In this document: positions 10,414 to 18,042 of the stretch, one piece after another
Layout of the letters: each line of letters starts with the position of its first letter
How positions within the stretch are numbered: position 1 is the stretch's first letter
Assembly (NCBI GenBank): GCA_031258545.1
Contig: JAIRMU010000017.1
Span: 1 to 40,084, forward strand
Source of the DNA: Puniceicoccales bacterium
Lineage (GTDB): Bacteria > Verrucomicrobiota > Verrucomicrobiia > Opitutales > UBA9783
Length of the DNA stretch: 40,084 bases
Reading direction: 5' to 3'
The notes under the pieces: model-generated
The model's input: only the letters and a program-made list of their open reading frames with translations
What the model was told of the DNA's origin: nothing
The model's database searches: none
Program-made: the position numbers and the translations under genes

Positions 10414-11357
10414 GGTAGTGTGCGATAGCGGCTATTTTTCAAAATTTGTTCCACAGAAAAAAATGCAAGAGCCAACCACAGGCATATGGCAAACAGTTCT
10501 GAACGGGTAGTATGGCCCGCTAGCGAAATTTTTGTTTTTTCCAATTGATCAATTTCTTTGTAAATTTGTTTCAGGGTGGATACGTCATAAGCTCGATAGA
10601 AACGGCCACCGGTTTTTTCAGCTACCTGCACAAGTGTTTGCTCGTCCACGGGGAAGAATTGATCGTTGCCAACGACGATGGCATAAATTTTTGTTTGAAA
10701 ATGTTCTGCCGCTTCCGCAGCCATGATGGGAGCAACGTTGCCACAATTATTGACACCATCCGTCAATAGGATGATGACGCGCGTCTTAGCCTGCAAATCT
10801 TTAAGTCGATTTACGCACATGGTAATGGCGCTGCCGATGGCAGTCCCATCCTCAATGAGTCCCGCATTGAGACGATCTAAAATTTTGAGTAGCCAAGCAT
10901 GATTTAGGGTGAGGGGGCTTACCAAGTAAGGGTAACGTGCAAATGTCACAAGGCCAATACGGTCGTGTTGCCGTTGTTGAATAAACTCTTCGATAACGGC
11001 TTTTGCGGCTTGTATGCGTGTAACCCGTTGAAATTGATTGACCGCAAAATCGGGAACTCGCATAGAGCTCGAAAGATCGAGCGCTAAAATTAGATCAATA
11101 CCACTGCCTTGGCATTGCCGATGCGTGTATATCCTCTGCGGTTGAGCTATCCCAAATAGAATGCTTGCCAAACACAAAGACCTGAAGAACAATGGAATTA
11201 CATGTGGGGGTATTTGTACCTTGGGATGATCATTGGCCGTTGTATAAATTAAGCTTTTGGGCGGCGTCCAGGTTTTTATCCAGTACACAAAAATCAATGG
11301 AATCCAAAGTAGATGAATCAGGATCCAGGGGTGTTTAAACGCGAATGTTTCTTCCAT
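10410..11357 (-). CDS. batA: BatA-like von Willebrand factor A membrane protein
   Basis: This is the first of the two adjacent vWA proteins, 315 residues. It has membrane segments at about 10-27 and 55-72, a vWA domain (about 82-270) with the metal site LALDLSSSMRVPDF, the conserved GLVTFARYPYLVSPLT and LLTDGVNNCGNVAP, and a C-terminal membrane segment (about 287-303). The predicted topology places the vWA domain at the membrane surface, where MoxR-type ATPases are thought to act on it. It begins 8 bp after the DUF4381-like gene stop and overlaps batB by 4 bp. Confidence 0.87.
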   Translation of the reverse strand: MEETFAFKHPWILIHLLWIPLIFVYWIKTWTPPKSLIYTTANDHPKVQIPPHVIPLFFRSLCLASILFGIAQPQRIYTHRQCQGSGIDLILALDLSSSMRVPDFAVNQFQRVTRIQAAKAVIEEFIQQRQHDRIGLVTFARYPYLVSPLTLNHAWLLKILDRLNAGLIEDGTAIGSAITMCVNRLKDLQAKTRVIILLTDGVNNCGNVAPIMAAEAAEHFQTKIYAIVVGNDQFFPVDEQTLVQVAEKTGGRFYRAYDVSTLKQIYKEIDQLEKTKISLAGHTTRSELFAICLWLALAFFSVEQILKNSRYRTLP

Positions 11358-11365
11358 ACACGTGA

Positions 11366-12142
11366 TTATGCGAAGCTTTCCGTGGAAGATTGTTGTTGGC
11401 TTTGATGTAATTTTTCTGCATAATTAACGATTTGCTTTGCTTCCGTGTACAAAGCATTTCTGGATTCATGCTCCAGAGGTCGTTGAGTAAATTTGGCGAT
11501 GTCGCATTGTTTGAGAAAGTTTTCAATGCACATCCGTAGATTGGAATCAAAATAGGGAATCTCGCGAATGCGTTCCAAGACTTCTTCGGTCGTGCATTCG
11601 GGAGCAGGAAGATGGAATACAAACGACAAATATTGGCGGACGGCATCCGTGAGTAGATTTGCAAATGTTTTTGGACTTTTTTCCTGAATATATTTTCGAG
11701 CATGTTCAATGCCTCCCAGCGCTTGTGCGTAAGGATCTATGGGGACCAAACTTTTTTTAATGCGATGGGTTCTACGTTTGTAAAGGATGTAAATCATGAC
11801 AAAAATTACAATCAGCCCCAATAAACTCCAGATTAGAATACTTTTCCGCTCCCAAGGCAACTTGGCAGCGGGGCGAATATCTTCAATATCATCATCTGTG
11901 GAATCTTCCGCAAGCACAGAGGTTGCTTCGTCATTGTCAACCGTATCGTGTGCCGATTGCGTTACGAAAGTCGGTTGGATAACGAAATCGTCCGATTGAA
12001 TTTTTACGTCGGTTGCTTCGTTTGAATTCCCTTCTTCAGAGATGAACGGCGTATGTGCGTCACCTACGGCAGAAATGTCTTCTTCCGCTTTCGTAACCGT
12101 ATTAAAATAAAGACTAAGCAGTAGAACTTGTACCCATTTCAT
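11366..12142 (-). CDS. DUF4381-like single-pass membrane protein of the Bat operon
   Basis: The 258-residue protein has an N-terminal signal (residues 1-19), an acidic and low-complexity exported segment (about 20-95), a single membrane helix (about 100-121, LIWSLLGLIVIFVMIYILYK), a basic stop-transfer stretch (KRRTHRIKKS) and a cytoplasmic helical domain. In Bat operons a protein of this design commonly sits between the DUF58 and vWA genes, and I infer the same family here. The ATG overlaps the upstream DUF58 stop as ATGA, and batA follows 8 bp on. No enzymatic motif is visible. The exported acidic region is unusually rich in Asp, Glu, Ser and Thr. Confidence 0.7.
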   Translation of the reverse strand: MKWVQVLLLSLYFNTVTKAEEDISAVGDAHTPFISEEGNSNEATDVKIQSDDFVIQPTFVTQSAHDTVDNDEATSVLAEDSTDDDIEDIRPAAKLPWERKSILIWSLLGLIVIFVMIYILYKRRTHRIKKSLVPIDPYAQALGGIEHARKYIQEKSPKTFANLLTDAVRQYLSFVFHLPAPECTTEEVLERIREIPYFDSNLRMCIENFLKQCDIAKFTQRPLEHESRNALYTEAKQIVNYAEKLHQSQQQSSTESFA

Positions 12143-13053
12143 CGTCTTAATTGCTTGCGTGTATTAAAAAAAGATTGCAATAGAGGTAAGTAAGATTGTC
12201 CATTATGCAGTTGAATCACATCAATGCCACATTTTTTGCAGTTACTTTGAAAATTTTTAATTTTTTCTTGAGCCAAAGTTTCAAATCGTTGTCTCGTTTG
12301 CATGGAATGCGTATTTAAGTAGAATAATTGTTGTGTTTCCGAATCCTGCAAAGTGATGTAGCCAACATCCGGCAGTTGGTATTCTCGCGGGTCATCCACG
12401 CGTATACAAATTAAATCGTGGCATTGATTCAGGAGTGACAAAGACTTGATGGTTTCGTTGTCCAGATTATCTTCGGGGTGTGTCGGGACAAAATCTGAAA
12501 TAATGCCAACGATTGCCTTTCGCTTTTGCAATTGCCCGAGCGTGCTTAAAAATTTTGGAATGTGCGTGGATGTATGCTGCGGTTTAAAAAATAGAATTTC
12601 CCGAATGATACGCAATAAATGTTGATGTCCCTTGCGCGGAGGTATAAATAGTTCGACTTGATCGGAAAACAATACCAAGCCTACCTTATCATTGTTTTTC
12701 GCTGCCGAAAAGGCCAGAACGCTGGCAACTTCTGCGGAAAACTCCCGCTTGGTTTGTTGCTGGGATCCCCATTCGTTGGATCCGCTGATATCTACGGCCA
12801 ATAACAAAATGAGTTCACGTTCCTCGCGAAAAATTTTAATGAAAGGATGCCCCATTTTGGCCGTAATATTCCAGTCAATAAAACGGATTTCGTCGCCAAA
12901 ATAATATTCACGCACTTCTTCAAAGTTGACACCCTGTCCCTTAAATACGCTGTGATAGGTACCACTCAGCACCTCATTGAGCAAAACACGCGCACGCAAC
13001 TCAATTTGACGTACCTTGCGCAAAGTCGTATATACTTTATTTTCGTCAGACAT
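12139..13053 (-). CDS. DUF58 family protein
   Basis: The 304-residue protein has no membrane segments. Family hallmarks are visible: GVNFEEVREYYFGDEIRFID (residues about 40-60), the adjoining WNITAKMGHPFIKIFREERE and LLLAVDISGSNEW, a vWA-like metal site (DxSxS). DUF58 proteins are the invariant partner of MoxR ATPases and usually lie directly downstream, as here, 1 bp beyond the moxR stop. The function is thought to be cytoplasmic, linking the ATPase to the membrane vWA proteins. The gene overlaps the next by 4 bp. Confidence 0.88.
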   Translation of the reverse strand: MSDENKVYTTLRKVRQIELRARVLLNEVLSGTYHSVFKGQGVNFEEVREYYFGDEIRFIDWNITAKMGHPFIKIFREERELILLLAVDISGSNEWGSQQQTKREFSAEVASVLAFSAAKNNDKVGLVLFSDQVELFIPPRKGHQHLLRIIREILFFKPQHTSTHIPKFLSTLGQLQKRKAIVGIISDFVPTHPEDNLDNETIKSLSLLNQCHDLICIRVDDPREYQLPDVGYITLQDSETQQLFYLNTHSMQTRQRFETLAQEKIKNFQSNCKKCGIDVIQLHNGQSYLPLLQSFFNTRKQLRR

Positions 13054-13054
13054 A

Positions 13055-14062
13055 TTAGGGAACCGGGACCGTCTCTAAAATATTTGCAATCACTTGATCG
13101 CTTGAAATTTCTTCCGCTTCTGCTTCGTAGGTAAGACCAATGCGGTGTCGCAACACGTCCGGTGCAATACTTTTTACATCCTGAGGGATGACGTAGCCGC
13201 GATGTTTTAAGAATGCAGAAGTCTTAGCTGCCAACGCCAGCGCAATTGTTCCTCTAGGAGAAGCGCCGTAGCGAATAAGATTGTTGATGGATAAGTGATA
13301 TTTTTCAGGCGTTCTTGTGGCATAAATAATGTGAACAATATAATCTCGAATTTTATCATCCATATAGATTTTATCGATCCACTGCCGACTTTCCAAAATC
13401 ACCTGCTGCGCAAGGAAACCGTGGGCTTCCTCACTTGGCTGAGTGGATGTTTTCGAATCCAAAATCATACGTTCTTCCTGCCAAGAAGGATATTGCGTGG
13501 TAATTTTTAACATGAAGCGGTCCAATTGGGCTTCCGGTAAGGGATAGGTCCCTTCTTGCTCAACCGGATTCTGCGTTGCGAGTACCAAGAAAGGATTCTC
13601 GAGCGGGTACGTCGTATCTCCCAACGTAACTTGTCTTTCCTGCATGCCTTCTAATAAAGCACTTTGGACTTTAGCAGGCGACCGATTGATTTCGTCGGCA
13701 AGCAGGATATTGGTAAAGATAGGACCTCTTTTAGTGGTGAATTGCCCCTGGTTAGGGTTATAAATGAGGGTTCCAACGATATCTGCAGGGAGTAAATCGG
13801 GTGTAAATTGAATACGTTGAAATTTCAATTGAAACAATTGAGCCAACGTTTTTATCAACAAAGTCTTGGCGAGACCCGGCATACCTTCTAACAAAATATG
13901 CCCATTGCTCAACAAGCCGATTAACAGCCGATCCACAATGGCCTTATTACCTATAACCACCTTACCAACCTCTGTTTTTAGCAAATCAATCCAGGCGGTT
14001 TGTTCTTGAATACGTTCATTGAGTTCGGACAAACTCATCTGCGAATTCATCATTGTTTCCAT
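13055..14062 (-). CDS. moxR: MoxR-type AAA+ ATPase
   Basis: This is a chaperone-like AAA+ ATPase of the MoxR group, and the first gene of the Bat operon. The 335-residue protein shows Walker A GMPGLAKTLL (about residues 59-68), Walker B ILLADEINRSPAKVQSALLE (about 119-138), sensor LVLATQNPVEQEGTYPLPEA, and a C-terminal lid with RYGASPRGTIALALAA. The region before the ATG carries a good promoter with only a few bases of leader. Three in-frame ATGs lie within the first 13 bases, at 14062, 14053 and 14050. A GGAA sequence precedes the later ones, so the true start may be 14053 or 14050. The downstream DUF58 gene follows after 1 bp. Confidence 0.93.
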   Translation of the reverse strand: METMMNSQMSLSELNERIQEQTAWIDLLKTEVGKVVIGNKAIVDRLLIGLLSNGHILLEGMPGLAKTLLIKTLAQLFQLKFQRIQFTPDLLPADIVGTLIYNPNQGQFTTKRGPIFTNILLADEINRSPAKVQSALLEGMQERQVTLGDTTYPLENPFLVLATQNPVEQEGTYPLPEAQLDRFMLKITTQYPSWQEERMILDSKTSTQPSEEAHGFLAQQVILESRQWIDKIYMDDKIRDYIVHIIYATRTPEKYHLSINNLIRYGASPRGTIALALAAKTSAFLKHRGYVIPQDVKSIAPDVLRHRIGLTYEAEAEEISSDQVIANILETVPVP

Positions 14063-14076
14063 AATAATTGTGCGCT

Positions 14077-14105
14077 ACTGTACATGTGTGAACGTTCTTT
14101 GTCAA
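14077..14105 (-). promoter_or_regulatory. Promoter of the moxR-bat operon
   Basis: On the minus strand a perfect -35 TTGACA (14105-14100), a 17-base spacer and TACAGT (14082-14077, 4/6 to the -10 consensus) point to a start near 14070, about 8-20 bases before the possible moxR starts. This is a typical sigma-70-type promoter with a very short leader. Confidence 0.72.
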
Positions 14106-14126
14106 CGTTAACTTAATTGCAGGGTA

Positions 14127-14840
14127 ATGATTTCAAAATACTTCTGCCGGATAAAATGGCTTGATTCTTGGCAAAATTTTTCGTTTAAAGGGTGGGTGAA
14201 AGCATTTAAACATGTAGGGGTAGCAATCTTATGTTTAATCCATTCCATCTCCGAAGCAAGGGTATCCATCATGGGAAAATCTGTTTGTACACGGGAACAA
14301 ATGGAGCATTATTTGCTTGGTAAAAATCCAAAAGCTTCAAAATATGTGTCCTATATTCCCATTTATTTGCAGGAAGGTGAAAAAGAAGGAGTACGCGGTG
14401 ACATCGCCTTTGCACAAAGTTTAATCGAGACCGGATTTTTTCGTTTTGGCGGTGACGTAAAACCGCAGCAAAATAATTTTTCAGGCTTAGGAGCTATCGG
14501 CAATGGTCAACAGGGATATCGTTTTAAAACACCTTTTGAAGGTATTCGTGCACAGATACAACACCTAAAGGCGTATGGAAGCAAACAGCCTCTCGGGCAA
14601 CCTTGCGTGGATCCACGTTTCCAAAATGTTTTACAACGAGGATGTGCTTTGTGCGTCGAAGATTTAGGTGGCCGGTGGACTTGCCCGGGATATGATACAA
14701 AAAAGTATAAATCGCTAAAGTTGGCAAAACGTGCTCACGATTCTTACGGAGATCGTATTGTGAATCACTGGCATGCCATGCAAAAAATCAAAGCACCGAG
14801 AAAAATTCCTTTTTTTAGGCGTATCATGCGATGGAAATAA
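14127..14840 (+). CDS. Glucosaminidase-type peptidoglycan hydrolase
   Basis: The 237-residue protein has an N-terminal hydrophobic anchor (about residues 27-43, FKHVGVAILCLIHSI) and one glucosaminidase-fold (GH73/FlgJ-like) domain: GDIAFAQSLIETGFFRFGGD around residues 89-108 with the catalytic Glu, QQNNFSGLGAIGNG, and TPFEGIRAQIQHLKAYGS. It would cut glycan strands of peptidoglycan at the cell surface. The C terminus is basic. It is transcribed divergently from moxR across a 64-bp gap. The ATG at 14127 has GCAGGG a few bases upstream. Two Cys residues near the C-terminal part (CALCVED, then WTCPG) may form a disulfide. Confidence 0.82.
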   Translation: MISKYFCRIKWLDSWQNFSFKGWVKAFKHVGVAILCLIHSISEARVSIMGKSVCTREQMEHYLLGKNPKASKYVSYIPIYLQEGEKEGVRGDIAFAQSLIETGFFRFGGDVKPQQNNFSGLGAIGNGQQGYRFKTPFEGIRAQIQHLKAYGSKQPLGQPCVDPRFQNVLQRGCALCVEDLGGRWTCPGYDTKKYKSLKLAKRAHDSYGDRIVNHWHAMQKIKAPRKIPFFRRIMRWK

Positions 14841-14874
14841 CCACGATGCTCGCCGGACATCCTGGGGACCCTAT

Positions 14875-15006
14875 TTAACCGGAAAAATCAGGCAAATACG
14901 GAGCACGTAGCTTTATTGCAACCAAGGAACTGAGTCGGAAGTAATTTTCTGCACGCAAAACGGCAATGCGGGATCGCAAGTACATAAAATCTTTTGAGTT
15001 TTTCAT
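14875..15006 (-). CDS. Possible 43-residue basic small protein
   Basis: A short open frame starts MKNSKDFMYLRSRIAVLRAE and ends PYLPDFSG. It is basic and has an AAGG about 12 bases upstream. I recognise no family and it could be chance. It is the only frame of interest in the 276-bp gap between the glucosaminidase and methyltransferase genes. Confidence 0.25.
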   Translation of the reverse strand: MKNSKDFMYLRSRIAVLRAENYFRLSSLVAIKLRAPYLPDFSG

Positions 15007-15158
15007 GTCAAATGATTGCCTTAAAGTGTAAAGTTTAAGTACCGGCATTTACGTAATTTATTTTAATCTCTACGTACCGTGTTTATGGGTAGGCCTCCAT
15101 ATTTTTTAGAATTTTTTTGGAGTGTCGGGATAGGTTCTTTTGCCAAGGTAATAATTTC

Positions 15159-16460
15159 ATGGTCCATAACGGTTTGTCCTCTATAGAGTTTGTTTTTACT
15201 TCCCTTCCGGGATTGAATCCGCTACTTCTTAAAAACAGTATGCAAAGCAGGGACCCCGAACATTGCACCGATAAACCTCTCCATTATCACGATGAATTGA
15301 CGGTCGACATTCAATCTCTCAGCAACGAGGGACGAGGTATTGCACGCATCAACAACTGGATTGTTATGGTCCCCTTTGTGATTCCCGGAGAACGTGTTCG
15401 TGTACGTATTTTTAAGAACAATGCCAATTATTCGGAAGCAGATTTAATTGAAATCTTGCAAGCATCATCGGATCGTGTTTCACCTCCATGCCCCCTCTTT
15501 GGACAATGTGGGGGATGTCAATATCAACACATGGCGTACGAAAAGCAACTTGAGTGGAAGCATCGACACGTTACGGATTGCTTGGAACGCATTGCAAAAT
15601 TGTCTGCCAAGGTTAAGCCTGTTCAACCTTCGCAAAAAATTTATGGATATCGCACCAAAATAACACCGCATTTTGAACGAAATTGTACAAACAATTTTCC
15701 CATTGGTTTTCTGGCTTACGGCAGAAAACGTTTGTTGGTCGATGTTCCTCAATGTTACATTGCAAGCGATACCATTAATACTTGTTTACCCGAAGTACGC
15801 ATCCAAGCGAGGCAGAATTTACAAATGAAAAGTGGTACATTATTGCTGCGAGATTGTAGCCAAGGGGTTTTAACCCATCCTAAAGCACTCGCACGGGCAC
15901 AGGTGGGCGGTTGCGATTTCCTTTTTCCGGCGGGTAGTTTTTTTCAAAATAATCCTTATGTTTTGGAATCCCTGTTGCAATACCTACAATGCCTACGACT
16001 ACAATTTGAACAAATTCACTACCTCATAGATGCTTATTGCGGCGTGGGTGTATTTGGAATCATTTTGGCAAAGTCGATGCGGCAGTTTGTGGGCATTGAA
16101 ATTGATAAGCCATCCATCGCCTTAGCGCAAAACAACATGAAATTCAATCACGTTGATAACGGCCGGATGCAACATGGAGAGGCCGAAACTATTTTCAAAG
16201 GTATTGCGTTTCCCAAAGATCAAACACTCGTTGTTGTAGACCCACCTCGTAAGGGTTGTTCCGAAAGTTTTCTGCAACAATTGATTCAATTCCAACCTGC
16301 CGTCATGGTTTACATTTCCTGTGCTCCGGATACGCAAGCCAGAGATTTAAAACGCATTTTAACGTTGGCACCGCAGTATAAAATTCTAGAACTACAAGCT
16401 TTTGATATGTTCCCTCAGACAAAACACCTGGAATGCGTGGCCGTTTTGTCGTGCATGTAA
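15159..16460 (+). CDS. TrmA/RumA-family RNA (uracil-5-)-methyltransferase
   Basis: The enzyme forms 5-methyluridine in RNA using S-adenosylmethionine. Domains in order are a TRAM RNA-binding domain (DIQSLSNEGRGIARINNWIV), a four-cysteine iron-sulfur motif (CPLFGQCGGCQYQHM), and the methyltransferase core with DAYCGVGVFGI, VVVDPPRKGC and YISCAPDTQARDL, the last carrying the catalytic Cys. The cluster motif fits the 23S rRNA enzymes RlmD/RlmC, but I cannot tell which uridine is modified. The frame opens at a TTG (15117). I favour the ATG at 15159, which has AAGG at 15145-15148; an ATG at 15240 is also possible. The symporter follows on the same strand after 47 bp. Confidence 0.88.
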   Translation: MVHNGLSSIEFVFTSLPGLNPLLLKNSMQSRDPEHCTDKPLHYHDELTVDIQSLSNEGRGIARINNWIVMVPFVIPGERVRVRIFKNNANYSEADLIEILQASSDRVSPPCPLFGQCGGCQYQHMAYEKQLEWKHRHVTDCLERIAKLSAKVKPVQPSQKIYGYRTKITPHFERNCTNNFPIGFLAYGRKRLLVDVPQCYIASDTINTCLPEVRIQARQNLQMKSGTLLLRDCSQGVLTHPKALARAQVGGCDFLFPAGSFFQNNPYVLESLLQYLQCLRLQFEQIHYLIDAYCGVGVFGIILAKSMRQFVGIEIDKPSIALAQNNMKFNHVDNGRMQHGEAETIFKGIAFPKDQTLVVVDPPRKGCSESFLQQLIQFQPAVMVYISCAPDTQARDLKRILTLAPQYKILELQAFDMFPQTKHLECVAVLSCM

Positions 16461-16507
16461 CAAAAATAACCTTTCCATATTTTAAATGCTTGTTACTGTG
16501 TACGTTT

Positions 16508-17791
16508 ATGGTGCTTGAGTTTTTAGATAATCTTCTGTGGGGCTACATCGACTTTTTCCTAATCCTATGCATTGGTTTTTATCTGACGTTAAAATCCAAA
16601 TTTTTTCAATTTCGTACCCTCATAAGACCCATAAAGACATTTAATGCGCTTATGGGTGGAACGGAACAAACAAGAGGACTGGTCCCCATTCGTCTTTATT
16701 TTTCATCCATGGGAGGCTCCATTGGAATCGGAAACGTTGGGGCATGCATTACGGCCGTATCCATCGGCGGCCCTGGAGGACTTTTCTGGATGTGGGTTGC
16801 AGTCTTTATCGGAATGCTTGTTAAATATTCTGAAATTTTTTTGGGCATCAAATATCGCATACACGATAAAAAGCACGGATACGATGGCGGTGCACCCCAT
16901 TATTTAATGCGTGCCTTTAACAAAAAATGGGTTTCCATTGTCTTTTGCTTGCTCATGTGCATTTATGGAGCCGAGATTTATCAATTCAAAGTTGTCGAAG
17001 ACGTTTTTGTCGATACGTTTGGATTAAATAGGTACTTGGCCATACTGGTTTTGTTATCCGGAACAATCTATGTAACGCTCGGCGGCATCAAACGTCTTTC
17101 CGTGGTATGTACGATCCTCATGCCATTTTTTCTTTTAACCTACACGTGTGTATGTTTATATACCATATGTCACAGCAACGTTGATTTTTTTGCCCTGCTT
17201 GCTACCGTTTGTAAATCGGCCTTTGGTGGACACGCGGCCGTCGGAGGCTTTGCGGGCAGTACGGTTTTTATGGCGGCGCATCATGGCATGGCGAGAGCGG
17301 TATATTCCGGAGATATCGGCATTGGATACGACGCCATTATTCAAGCCGAAACACGGATAACGGATCCGTGTATTCAGGCCCGAACCGCCATTTTTTCCCT
17401 ATTCACCGATTGTGCAATTTGTACGCTTACCGTTCTTTTGGTATTGTGTACCGGCCAATGGTGTGTCCATTACGACAATGCATTTGATTGCGTTGTGATG
17501 GCACTCATGGGACATTTCCCGAATGCCAAGTTGCTTATGGCTATATTTTTCTTTTTGGCTGGCTGGACAACGGTCCTCGGCTATTTAGCCGTTGGCATGA
17601 AAAGTGCAAAGGCAATTTCTTTAGAGAAAGGGCAATTTCTTTATCTCATCTACGCCATAGGTGCATTTGTAACATTTTCTTTTGTTGACCAAAGTACGGC
17701 ATTGATGGTGATGTCCGTATCGGGTGGGTTACTTTTGTGCATTAACCTTTGGGGAATTTTTAAGCTTAGAAATGAGTTGAAGTTTTGCTAA
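16508..17791 (+). CDS. AGCS-family sodium:amino acid (alanine/glycine) symporter
   Basis: The 427-residue polytopic protein has about ten or more membrane segments. Family motifs are LWGYIDFFLILCIGFYLTLK with FFQFR at the N terminus, then the signature SMGGSIGIGNVGACITAVSI, GGPGGLFWMWVAVF with GMLVKYSEIFLGIKYR, and in the second half GFAGSTVFMAAHHGMARAVY. It would import small neutral amino acids with sodium. The open frame extends back to 16433 inside the methyltransferase gene, but the ATG at 16508 gives the usual start. The family is generally 430-490 residues, so this copy is at the short end. Import of amino acids fits a host-associated life. Confidence 0.88.
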   Translation: MVLEFLDNLLWGYIDFFLILCIGFYLTLKSKFFQFRTLIRPIKTFNALMGGTEQTRGLVPIRLYFSSMGGSIGIGNVGACITAVSIGGPGGLFWMWVAVFIGMLVKYSEIFLGIKYRIHDKKHGYDGGAPHYLMRAFNKKWVSIVFCLLMCIYGAEIYQFKVVEDVFVDTFGLNRYLAILVLLSGTIYVTLGGIKRLSVVCTILMPFFLLTYTCVCLYTICHSNVDFFALLATVCKSAFGGHAAVGGFAGSTVFMAAHHGMARAVYSGDIGIGYDAIIQAETRITDPCIQARTAIFSLFTDCAICTLTVLLVLCTGQWCVHYDNAFDCVVMALMGHFPNAKLLMAIFFFLAGWTTVLGYLAVGMKSAKAISLEKGQFLYLIYAIGAFVTFSFVDQSTALMVMSVSGGLLLCINLWGIFKLRNELKFC

Positions 17792-18042
17792 ACGCTCATC
17801 TGTAATGAGAATAAAATAATGAGTTACAATATTTCAGACCTAAAAACTTTAGACCGGTTGCCGCAAAAAAAGTGGGATACGTGACCGTTTGTAACACGTA
17901 TTATAACCGCTTGAAAAAGTACGAAGGTAATCTTTTAAAAAACTTGCAATGCACTTGCAGGAGGATTTTTTCAAAATGTAAAATCTATGGCAAAATTGCT
18001 TACGTTTTTATTAATTTCTCAACCGTGCATAGATTATATTTT

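Noticed and set aside
17792-18042. Possible terminator after the symporter (CTCAT/ATGAG)
   Set aside because: The stem is only 5 bp and the following sequence is A-rich, not T-rich.
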